Assembly (NCBI GenBank): GCA_947623455.1
Contig: OX392529.1
Coordinates: 55,695,186-55,759,185 of the forward strand
From: Mimachlamys varia
Lineage: Eukaryota > Mollusca > Bivalvia > Pectinida > Pectinidae
Direction of reading: 5' to 3'
DNA: 64,000 bases
The notes under the pieces are model-generated. The model ran no database searches, was not told the DNA's origin, and worked only from the letters and a program-made list of their open reading frames with translations. The position numbers were made by a program, and so were the translations under genes. This document shows positions 34,366 to 45,000 of the stretch, in pieces; position 1 is the first letter of the stretch, and each line of letters opens with the position of its first letter.

Positions 34366-35565
34366 TTATACTGTTTGAAGATCTTTCTTCTTTACCCAGG
34401 AATTGAACTTCTTTAGCCAGTGCAACCAAGATACGAACACTTCCGTTTCGCCGTTGCGTTTCCGTTCTTTAATTCTTTTGTCAATTTTCCAGATCGTGTT
34501 TTCGTCAACGTTAACTCTTTGCAATTCCTGGCTATAAAATGTGCCCAATATTGGTTCTCCACTAAAATCTTCTAGTCTATATAGAGGCAAATCTTGTCTC
34601 TTAAAACGATTCCTGACGACGAACACTTCCCCGGTCCACTTCTGTTGATATTCTCGTTGAAAGACGTGCCTCAAATGAGTTATTCTAACACGATCACCTA
34701 CTTTGTTCTTATAAAAAGCTTTTTTACGCTTCTTTTTTATTTCTTTTTTCTTCACTTTGTGTTCCTTTGGTCTAAATTTTGTTTTGGTTCGCACCAAGTA
34801 AGCGTTCAAGCGTACTTCTTCTTCGTTTGTTCTGTTGACGTCCGTTGGTGCTATGTTTCCTAGTGGGCCTAGACGGTATTTCATTTATGCTTTTTGTGAG
34901 TGATTCTAACTTTGACAGGTATTCATAACTCTGATTCTGCACGAACATCCTGTACATGCGATTTTTGATGTTTTGTATCGATCTCTCAGCAAAGTTCGAT
35001 TTCTGCTCATTTTGGGTAAAAATTATTTCCACTCCTTCCCTTTGTAAATAGCTTTTTACCAATTTATTTCTAAATTCTGAGCCTTTATCTGTCCTGATAA
35101 GAGCCGGCTTCCTTCCTGCGGCGAATATCGACTTAAGTCCTTGCACCACGGAAGATCCCGTCTTTTGTTGTAATGGTGCCGTGAAAATGAATCTAGAAAA
35201 TATGTCTTGAAGTACCAGGATGAACTGTACCCTTTGTTGAATTTAGTCAAATTCCTTACGTCCATCAAATCGCCATCCCACTGAACATCTATCCCAGAGA
35301 CTACTACACGATTTCTTTTGAAATTTCTCTGAACTCTCTTCTTAAGTGAATATGCTTCCGTGTTGGCCAAATATTGCTTTATCTTAGACAGCCCAATCTT
35401 ATGTTTGCCTTCCTTCTTAACAATTTGATGAAGCTTGTCGGGCCCAGCAAAAGCGGCAGGATGACCTGGTTCAGACCAAATCTCACCGAGGTATTGTTTC
35501 TCCTCCGTAGACAACATTCTCCTATAGGAATAATGTTGAATGTCATTGATGCTCCTTTTATACAC
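34366..35565 (-). pseudogene. Polinton retroviral-type integrase (DDE), two frameshifts
   Basis: The enzyme joins element ends to target DNA and makes the 6-bp duplication seen here. The first frame (35056-35565) holds GPDKLHQIV and the first catalytic Asp region VQWDGDLMD. The second (34772-35149) holds IRTDKGSEF and NFAERSIQNIK, with the second Asp and the Glu about 34 residues apart. The third (34366-34884) has a basic linker, an SH3-like region (GDRVRITHLRHVFQREYQQKW) and a chromo-like end VFVSWLHWLKKFNSWV. Frames change near 35220 and near 34880. It lies next to the right terminal repeat, the usual place for a Polinton integrase. Confidence 0.88.
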
Positions 35566-35696
35566 ACACCAACGAACCGGTTTTGTTTTTCTTCATATTG
35601 ACCAATGAAAGTACCCCCCATGCATATAGTACCTACATACATCTCAGGACCTCCACACATAGAGCACCACCATACATAACACTCTCAATAAAGTAC

Positions 35697-36035
35697 TCCC
35701 CATACATAGAGTACCATCATGCATATAGTACCCCCATAAATATAGTACCATCATGCGTAAAGTACCCCCATACATAGATCTATACACATAGGGGACACCA
35801 TACATGTAGTACCGCCATACATATTGTACCACCATACATATATCTATACACATAGGGGCACCGAACATATAGTACCGCCATACATATTGTACCACCATAC
35901 ATATATCTATACACATAGGGACACCATACATATAGTACCACCATACATAGATCTATACACATAGGGACACCATACATATAGTACAACCATACATACCCAC
36001 CCCCATAGTACCACCATACATAGGTACATGCTGCT
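35697..36035. repeat. Polinton right terminal inverted repeat
   Basis: About 339 bp, inverse of 18799-19044. It carries four copies of the ATCTATACACATAGGGACAC block against two in the left repeat, so it is longer through internal tandem expansion. The frames at 35644-35986 are repeat artefacts. Confidence 0.92.
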
Positions 36036-36112
36036 AGCCTAGCGATTTGTCAGGTGTTTGTACCTGAGTGTGCTTTTAGTTTTGCCATGACACATCCCAG
36101 GGGTGTAGAGAG
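36036..36112. mobile_element. Right part of the MITE split by the Polinton
   Basis: Starts with the duplicated AGCCTA, then GCGATTTGTC, and ends with AGTTTTGCCATGACACATCC and GGGGTGTAGAGAGCG, the inverted terminus of the element whose left part is 18603-18798. Confidence 0.75.
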
Positions 36113-37195
36113 CGTGGGTGATCGTAACCCTTGGATATCGAGGATCGGTTTGGACTGGCGTATACGTATTGTGACTGTTAGTTTTAAACAATATTCGACC
36201 TTGGGCAACAGTTCCCTATGTCTCTCCTGCTACCTCGGGTCAATGATTTGACTGTTTCCCCCATTACCAATAAAACAATATTATAATATCGTGTCATACA
36301 CAATTCACAAATGTAAGTATATTATTCAGAAAAATAGTTATAAATACTTGTTTGAATCTGTCTCCTTAACTAATGACAGGTGGATGACAGCACTATAAAG
36401 CTAACAACATCGGTTGTATGTTGACACTTATCGTCAAATGTTAGCCCACGTTTAATTTTCGCCCTCGTGGTGAGAGGGCGAAACGGGCGAAAATTAAAAG
36501 AGGGCGAACATTTCCCCGTATACAGTACACAAGAATGTTAATTCGGGACTAGTATTAATAGTAATTACAATTAATAACAGGGCAAATTTTGACTTGATAA
36601 GAGAGATGGGGATCTTGGGTATGTTTATATGAAATAATGTAACCCAAATATGTATGAAATAAGTAATCATGTTCAACTCCCTGGGACTTATATAACAACA
36701 CTGTTAATAATAAACAGTTTTGATTTATGAATAATACTGAAAACACTTTAGTTTTCATCAAAAGATACATTAAGAGTGCCGTACAGAGGCAAGTTAAGAG
36801 CGTAGTTTTAAGTAGGTTTAAAAAGCATTCATATCTCAGATCTGAAAATTGGGTCAGTAAATTAAAGAAGGAAATGTTCCACGTGCCTGACTACAACAGC
36901 CAGTCGCGTAACAAATCTATTTTGAAAGTGTATGCTTTGATTTTTATTCAGTTTGCTGTTTCATACATACATACACACAGCATACTCTCACGCTAACACG
37001 CACACATCCTTAGGACGCACGCATGTACCTGCGACCTCACACTTGCGCGCACACACAAATTCCACACACACACACACACACATTCACCCTCCCCCCTCAC
37101 TACACACACACCTTCACCCTCCCTCCCTCACTTCACACACACCTTCACCCTCCGTCCCTTTCTACACAAACACTGGTCCAGTCATTAGCCAAAAT
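36113..37195. other. Repeat-rich DNA, no gene seen
   Basis: Includes an inverted CGCCCTC...GAGGGCG hairpin-like motif near 36459-36508 and a CA-rich tract at about 36965-37165. The frame at 36727-36996 (+) runs into the CA repeat and has no recognisable domain. Confidence 0.5.
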
Positions 37196-39005
37196 ATAGG
37201 CCTAACCATGACAAAATTGCAACAGAATTTATTTTTATATTTTTTGAATGGTAGGTACCTATACTGTAACAGAAAAAAAAGTCCTAGAAAATCCCAAGAG
37301 GGGAAAGTGTTTTTTTTGGCCTTCTAAAGGACCAGGAAAGTTAAGAAAATCACACGCTTAACCATATTTGAAGTGTAATATCTACCCAATTTGTAACACT
37401 AGACATATGGATTTAACAGTATGACAAGACCAACCAAACTACAGTACTAATGTGTTAAAAAATAAATACGGTCTAATTGAGTTCAATGGAATATTGACCT
37501 GCAATATGGGTAATATTCATCTTTAATACGACGATAATGGCTTTGTTTGTCATTTTTAGTAAAGGAAATACTAATAATCAAGATAAATATCCACTCAAGC
37601 TTAGTTGAACTGCATTGTATAAGGTAATCTGTAATTCATAATTTTATATCAGAGATTTTGTTTTCACTCATTAACATTTATGAACCTTTGAAGCTGACCG
37701 GTAGCGCTAATTTTGAGGTATTCAGAGGTCCAAACTGAACAACTTCTCATTTTATGTAACTTGTATTTAGATAGCATCAAAAGACTATGCTTAAAACTCA
37801 TCAAATTAATTTCTATGCATAGTTTTCTTAACAGAAACTTCATCTTGGTGAAGACTTTTAGAAATAGTGAACCAATTCAGGTTGATCAAATCCCCATATT
37901 GTGCAATTTTAACTGTGCTGCTGAAAATGGCTAAGTCCATGATTTTGAACAACGAAAATTAATTTATATTTTTTATGTTAGGTACGATTGCCAACACTTT
38001 TGGTAGGAATTACTACCATAACATGCCCCTTTTGTCTAAATGGAATTAAGGTTGAAATAGTATTTTATATTCAAACAAATCAATTTTTTTCTTGCCCCCC
38101 ATAGCAACGCATTGGGAATACATAACTTTTGATAAAGCTGTATGAATGTTAAACTTAAAATACAGTTCAGTATTTACATACATATAAAGCGGCTTTACTG
38201 GCAAAGTCATTTGTTAATTGAAAAACAAATGCGGAAAAAAATCCATTTTGTTGGTGTTCAGAATCGTGGACTTTGCCATTTTTAAAGGATTGAGCAAAAT
38301 ATGCATGGGGTGGAGTTCTCACCATCAAAACTTGGCCACATTTGTAAACTCATCATACCAAAATTAGTTTTAGCAGTAAGTGGTGCTCATACATGAATAG
38401 ATATAAGATCCTTTAATTCATTTGCTTGCCCGTATTCAAATTATATGCTTCAGAAATAGGAAGATCGTTCGATTTTGACATAAAATATCATCCGTTTAGC
38501 ACAATTTGCAAGATTTGATGATTGATATTTTTTTCGTATGCGAATGTACAATTGATCATTGAGTAAATTAAATTGAAAGTCATATTTTAAGAAATTAAAT
38601 AAAGCTTGACATTGATACTGATGTTAATTAATATTATTCTCTACATTTTAAAAGAAAACAAAAGCCAAAATAGTCTTGTGAAAAATGCTTTTCGACCATA
38701 TTGACAATTCTTTTTTTCTTCAATACAATACCTTGGGTGGAAAAGTTTTACGTATCTGTTTTCTATATTAGTTGGTATTTACATACTGTTAAATCCATAT
38801 GTCCAGTGCTGCAATTGAGGTATATATAAGACCTCAAATATGGTTATACGCGTGATATTCTTAATTTTCCTGATCCTTTAGAAGGCCAAAAAACCACTTT
38901 CCCCCATTTGGATTTTTGGGACTTTTTTTTTGTTATATGCATGATGCTCACCAAGCAAAAAAATAAAGAATAAATTATGTTGCAATGAGTTCGAGGTTAA
39001 ATGAT
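37196..39005. mobile_element. Imperfect 1.8-kb palindrome with roughly 240-bp inverted ends
   Basis: The left end (37196-37430) contains GGCCTTCTAAAGGACCAGG and ACATATGGATTTAACAGTATG. Their inverses lie in the right end at about 38765-39005. An inner matched pair (GGCTAAGTCCATGATTTTGAAC near 37927 and its inverse near 38270) is symmetrical about the same centre, ~38100. No transposase is seen. It may be a fold-back element or an inverted duplication. Confidence 0.65.
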
Positions 39006-39103
39006 AAATTGACTGGACTACACCTTCACCACGCACCCTTACATACATACACTGTGTACATACATGTATACACATACATTATATTTAACTAACAACAAAA
39101 TCC

Positions 39104-39415
39104 AGTTGTGACAACAGTTATATCAAACACGCCCTTGTTATATCAGGCAGTTGTGCAAGACTGACAACAGTTATGCCAGACTGACAACAGTTATGCAAGA
39201 CTGACAACAGTTATGCAAGACTGACAACAGTTATGCAAGACTGACAACAGTTATACCAGACTGACAACAGTTAAGTCAGACTTTAAACATATGTCAGACT
39301 AACATTATTTATGTCAGACTAACAACTGTTATAACAGACTAACAAACGACAACAGTTATGTCAGTCTAACAACTTTAATGCCAGACTAATAACATTTTAG
39401 GTCTGGCTAACGCAA
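39104..39415. repeat. 20-bp tandem repeat
   Basis: Units like GACTGACAACAGTTATGCAA are near-perfect at about 39157-39270 and degenerate outwards on both sides, with AACAACTGTTATA and TCAGACTAACA variants. Confidence 0.9.
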
Positions 39416-39735
39416 TCTTAACGAAAGTCCGTATAGCTGTCAGTGTCGTGGCAATCATACACGCTTTTATACTCAAGTGTACGCTCTAATTCCTCCAAAT
39501 ATTTTTCTCCGTCTTTTACAGCCCTTACTTTAGCGTTGTGTAACCTTATCACTGATAAAAAGTAGCTGTAACGAAAGGCATGTAAACATTGACGGACAAG
39601 CTTAGTATATTTTTTTATTTTTATTTTCAAATTCAGGGAGGAAGGTGAAATTATTTTCAAATGTTATTAGCTGGTGTTGTTTATCAAAGCACGAAAGGTC
39701 ATTTTTGATCACCTAAAATTAATACCTTACCTTAT

Positions 39736-39755
39736 GGGGGGGGGGGGGGGGGGGG
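39736..39755 (+). repeat. 20-base guanine run
   Basis: An uninterrupted G tract at the left edge of the 27-bp minisatellite. Its length may be unreliable in the assembly. It could form a G-quadruplex. Confidence 0.9.
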
Positions 39756-42008
39756 CTAGTGAGTGAGTTAAGGTGAAGGTGTGTATGGGTAGTGAGTGAG
39801 GGTAAAGGTGTGTGTGTAGTAAGGGAGGTAGGTTGAAGGTGTGTGTGTAGTAAGGGAGGGAGGGTGAAGGTGTGTAGTGAGTGAGGGTGAAGGTGTGTGT
39901 GTAGTAAGGTAGGGAGGGTGAAGGTGTATGTGTAGTGAGTGAGGGTGAAGGTGTGTGTGTAGTGAGTGATGGTGAAGGTGTGTGTGTAGTGAGTGAGGGT
40001 GAAGGTGTGTGTGTAGTGATGGAGGGAGAGTGAAGTTGTGTGTGTGTGTGTAGTGAGTGAGGGTGAAGGTGTGTGTGTAGTGAGTGAGGGTGAAGGTGTG
40101 TGTGTAGTAAGGGAGGGAGGGTGAAGGTGTGTAGTGAATGAGGGTGAAGGTGTGTGTGTAGTAAGGTAGGGAGGGTGAAGGTGTATGTGTAGTGAGTGAG
40201 GGTGAAGGTGTGTGTGTAGTGAGTGATGGTGAAGGTGTGTGTGTAGTGAGTGAGGGTGAAGGTGTGTGTGTAGTGATGGAGGGAGAGTGAAGTTGTGTGT
40301 GTGTGTAGTGAGTGAGGGTGAAGGTGTGTATGTAGTGAGGGAGGGTGAAGGTGTGTGTGTAGTGAGTTAGGGAGGGTGAAGGTGTGTGTGTAGTGATGGA
40401 GGGGGTGAAGGTGTGTGTGTAGTGAGTGAGGGAGGTGAAGGTGTGTGTGTAGTGAGTGAGGGAGGTGAAGGTGTGTGTGTAGTGAGTGAGGGTGAAGGTG
40501 TGTGTGTAGTGAGTGAGGGAGGTGAAGGTGTGTGTGTAGTGAGTGAGGGAGGTGAAGGTGTGTGTGTAGTGAGTGAGGGTGAAGGTGTGTGTGTAGTGAG
40601 TGAGTGAGGGTGAAGGTGTGTGTGTAGTGAGTGAGGGAGGTGAAGGTGTGTGTGTAGTGAGTGAGGGTGAAGGTGTGTGTGTAGTGAGTGAGGAAGGGTG
40701 AAGGTGTGTGTGTAGTGAGTTAGGGTGAAGGTATGTGTGTAGTGAGTGAGTGAGGGTTAAGGTGTGTGTGTAGTGAGTGAGTGAGGGTTAAGGTGTGTGT
40801 TTAGTAAGGGAGGGAGGGTGAAGGTGTGTGTGTAGTGAGTGAGGGTGAAGGTGTGTGTGTAGTGAGGGAGGGTGAAGGTGTGTGTGTAGTGAGGGTGGGA
40901 GGGTTAAGGTGTGTGTGTAGTAAGGGAGGGAGGGTGAAGGTGTGTGTGTAGTGAGTGACGGTGAAAAATGTGTGTGTAGTGAGTGAGTGTGAAGGTGTGT
41001 GTGTAGGGAGGGAGGGTGAAGGTGTGTGTGTAGTGAGTGAGGGTGAAGGTGTGTCTGTAGTGATGGAGGGAGGGTGAAGGTGTGTGTGTAGGAGGGGAGG
41101 GAGAGTGAAGGTGTGTGTGTAGTAAGGGAAGGAGGGTGAAGGTGTGTGTGTAGTGATGGAGGGAGGGTGAAGGTGTGTAGTGAGGGAGGGTGAAGGTGTG
41201 TGTGTAGGAGGGGAGGGAGAGTGAAGGTTTGTGTGTAGTGAGTGAGGGTGAAGGTGTGTGTGTGTGTAGTGAGTGAGGGTGAAGATGTGTGTGTAGTGAT
41301 GGAGGGAGGGTGAAGGTGTGTAGTGAGTGAGGGTGAAGGTGTGTTTGTAGTAAGGGAGGGAGAGTGAAGGTGAGTGTGTAGTGATGGAGGGAGGGTGAAG
41401 GTATGTAGTAAGGAAGGGAGAGTGAAGGTGAGTGTGTAGGAGGGGAGGGAGGGTGAAGGTGTGTGTGTGTGTAGTGAGTGAGGTTGAAGGTGTGTGTGTG
41501 TGTAGTGAGTGAGGGTGAAGGTGTGTGTGTAGTGATGGAGGGAGGGTGAAGGTGTGTAGTGAGTGAGGGTGAAGGTGTGTGTGTAGGAGGGGAGGGAGAG
41601 TGAAAGTGTGTGTGTAGTAAGGGAGGGAGAGTGAAGGTGTGTGTAGTGAGTGAGGGTGAAGGTGTGTGCGTAGTGAGTGAGTGGGGGGGGGGGGGAAAGT
41701 GTGTGTGTAGTGAGTGAGGTTGAAGGTGTGTGTGTAGTAAGGGAGGGAGAGTGAAGGTGAGTGTGTAGCAAGGAGGGAGGGTGAAGGTGTGTGTGTGTGT
41801 AGTGAGTGAGGGTGAAGGTGTGTGTGTAGTGAGTGAGGGAGGGTGAAGGTGTGTAGTGAGTGAGGGTGAAGGTGTGTGTGTGGGAAGGGAGGGCGGGTGA
41901 AGTTGTGTATGTTGTAAGGGAGGGAGGGTGAAAGTGTGTGTGTGTAGTAAGGGAGAGAGGGTGAAGGTGTGTGTGTAGTAAGGGAGGGAGGGTGAAGGTG
42001 TGTGTGAG
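39756..42008. repeat. 27-bp minisatellite, about 2.2 kb
   Basis: The main unit is GGTGAAGGTGTGTGTGTAGT plus GAGTGAG, with variants carrying GGAGGGAGG or AAGGGAGGG. Because 27 is a multiple of 3, the minus strand stays open for 418 codons (Thr/His/Pro/Leu phrases) and the plus strand for shorter frames. No gene is called. A second G run is near 41682. Confidence 0.93.
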
Positions 42009-45000
42009 TTTTAAAAACTTCATGGCGTAGATTATCAGCAACATGAATGTTATATTGGTGGGAGTTAATTCTGCGATGTTTATATATATATATAGTAGTG
42101 GGAGGGGTTATATTCGAGAAAGGTAAAAATTATCTGACAATCATTTCGTAGTGACATAGGTGTGCCTAGCCCCTGTGTATACAATGCCTTTATTTTATCC
42201 AATTTTAATTTTGTTCTTTAGTATGACATTTTTTTAATAAAAGTAAAACAGACGAACTTGAAAAACAAAATTACAGAGCGGCCTAACTTGTAAATGTACC
42301 ATGTGCAGAAATACAACTATGTAATTTTTCCATATCCTGTCCTACTTTCTAGATATTTTATCAATAATGTTTTCTTTGTAATCATAGATGTGTCATATTT
42401 CTTTCAGCTCGTCCGTGGAATATATTATGAAGAGTTGACCTCACCCAGTAAGAACCCATGTTCTTATCTAGTAAGAACATAGGTTCTTACCACGACCTAT
42501 TTCCCCAATGTTGTAGTTGTACAATGTTGCAAAATGACCCTAGTACATTGTAATATATACATTGTACAACAAGCGAAAATAGGTTGTTATATACTTTTAA
42601 AAAACAATACACACATTTTCAGTTTTTCCAACTCAATATTTAATTAACCTTACAAAATACACACATTTTCTAACCTTAAAAATATACACACATTTTCAGC
42701 TTTTCCAACTCAATAGACAATTCACCTTTGCACAAATATAACAAATGTCTTCAAATTGAGCGATACTGTACAAACGAACCTTTGGTCAGTGCTTTTGCTA
42801 TTTTAGTGCAAATAAAACAGATCACTTCAAATTAAATTGATTGTCACTGTACAATTACTAAGGTATAATTCTCTGGTCTACACGTACCTGTGATTCGCGT
42901 TTCAGTTATGGTTTCATTTGTATCAATTAAGGCGTGTGTTTTCCTTTAAATTCATAAAGTCCTGTATATTCAAGTAGATCTATATTCCGAATTAACAGGC
43001 GGTCCGAACCGTGGTTTGTGTTTTTCGTGGGTTCCGGTCTTTCTTCGGGTAATTCCACGTTAAAGCTTTGGGAACTTTTGGGAGTCCTCTAAATATTCTG
43101 AAATGTCATACTTGTCCAGAACTTATGGAACAGTGAATTCGTCCAAGTCATCAATTCTTTGCAAAATCTGACACTTTGAAATAGCATGCTTGGCAATAAA
43201 GTGAGCGTGGGTGGCTTATTGCTTAGTCTAATTAATAAAAACAATAATAAATCCAAAATCAAAATATTCCCAGGAATGATTTAGAAATAACCAATCATAT
43301 TTAAAAAGGCGTGCCTATGTGTATTATCAACTCTGGATTGACAGAATCAATAGCCAATCAAATTGAAGTAAGCATCATCAACCCAGGATTGACAAAATCA
43401 GTCCAGTAATTCCCACGCCTGCCCCAGTTCAGTGTACATTTTAACATTGTAGGTAAATGAACATTGTTCTCGATGAAAGAAATATGTCACATCTATGATA
43501 CAAGTAGGTTACACAATAGTTTACTCGTTCTTCAGGTATAACCCACGCGGCACTTCGTGCCTTGTGGGTTATATCCTGAAGAACTCGTAAACTATGGTGT
43601 AACCAATACTTGTATGAACACTGTCTGTCGGGTATGCTGCAATAAATCCATGTGATAGCTCGCATTGGAATCATTACACAGTTGGAAATAAAATGTTGAT
43701 AGTGCCTTTGTATTTCTGATACCTAACGAAATGTTCATATTTTAGCAACAAAGTATTTTTTATGTCCCGTCACGAAGAGGTGTGGGGGCATTAAGCGTTA
43801 CCGTCCCGGTTTTGTTTCTGCGTTTAGGTAAGTTTAGATCCAAGTACCAGGCCTATGGTCACAAAACGTCATGGGCTAACACATCTGAACTACTATTAAC
43901 CAACTTATTTTGGCGGTGACTTAATTTTGCATTTTCATATGAAACGACTATTTCGCGGGGATTTAATTTCGCGATAAATACGGCCATTAATCTTGTGTTC
44001 AGTACAGTACAGTACTCCCAGTTAGCATACCTCTGATTAAAACTTTTTTCGCGAGGATTAATTTTCGCGAATTTTAATCAACTGCAAAATACGCGAAAAT
44101 TAATCGCTCGCAAAAATCAGTTGGTTTACAGTACTAGAATCGTATAGCCACCTAAATGAATGAGGTATAATATACAAGAATATTTTTCTATAACAAGAAA
44201 ACATGAGTGGTAAATCAGCAAACAGTAGTGAAATAATATCTGGTGTCGTGCATTAAAATGACAAAGCGGTACACTGTGGTACCTGAAAAGGATAAAACTG
44301 CTTTCAGTTTACAAACACGAAATAATTATATTATATCAAAGTATATAAACTAAGCAATGTTACCTAGAAATATGATATCGCTATGTCGTTGCTCTCACAA
44401 ACACACATTATAAGTGGTCGATGATGCGTGAATTATATGTCCTCGGCTAGCGATAGCTGATCATGAGGGGCTTCTTTTTATGCCACCGCCATGAAATGGC
44501 CGGGGCATATAGTTTTACCATTGACCGCCATTCGTTGGATTCCTTGGGAGTATTGGGTCGTGAGTCCGAGAGTGAATAACAGTATTGAAGAGTTTAAATT
44601 GTGAATAATATGAAACATAGTTGTATAAATGTTAACTTAATACGTATTTTTCATACAAGTGATCGTCGGGGTTTGTTTATGTTCGACGGGTCTACTTTGC
44701 GAGCCACGGATGTGACACCTTCACTCCGTCTGAGGCTGTCGAGTATGAGGACGTTACCCCGTTGAGTTCGTGCGTTGCCCTGTCGATGTTAGCGTTATTT
44801 TCAAGGCATAATAATTCCGTGGGGAACTGGAAATTCAGTTTCGGTAGGATTTTCACGGGGGAAGGTTGGTTTTGAGCTGCTGGGGGCTAACACACTTTTG
44901 GATCGTACCAAAACCGTGTAGTAGTTAGTATGTTGGATAGATAGGTAAAGGGAAATAATTCGTAGGTTAGGTAAAGGGAATGGACAATTGTGCCCCGGAC

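Larger units (their letters stand above)
18799..36035 (-). mobile_element. Polinton/Maverick DNA transposon, about 17.2 kb, complete ends, defective
   Basis: Both ends are identified. The left end starts AGCAGCATGTACC at 18799 and the right end is its inverse, ending at 36035. AGCCTA flanks both sides (18793-18798 and 36036-36041), the 6-bp duplication typical of Polintons. The inverted repeats differ at only one base in the first 100. Genes, all on the minus strand, are integrase, minor capsid-like, basic protein, major capsid, cysteine protease, a small conserved protein, packaging ATPase and a zinc-finger protein. A LINE of about 5.8 kb is inserted within it. No polymerase B frame is present, and several genes are frameshifted, so the copy is non-autonomous or dead. 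Confidence 0.92.

Noticed and set aside
35644..35986. Cys/Tyr/Met-rich minus frames, and the similar plus frame at 18805-19098
   Set aside because: They are the two Polinton terminal inverted repeats, whose ATGTATGGTGGT units stay open by chance.
36727..36996. 89-codon plus-strand frame
   Set aside because: Looks faintly protein-like at first but runs into CA repeats and has no family resemblance I can support.
40788..42044. 418-codon minus-strand Thr/His/Pro frame
   Set aside because: Produced by the 27-bp minisatellite, whose unit length is a multiple of three.
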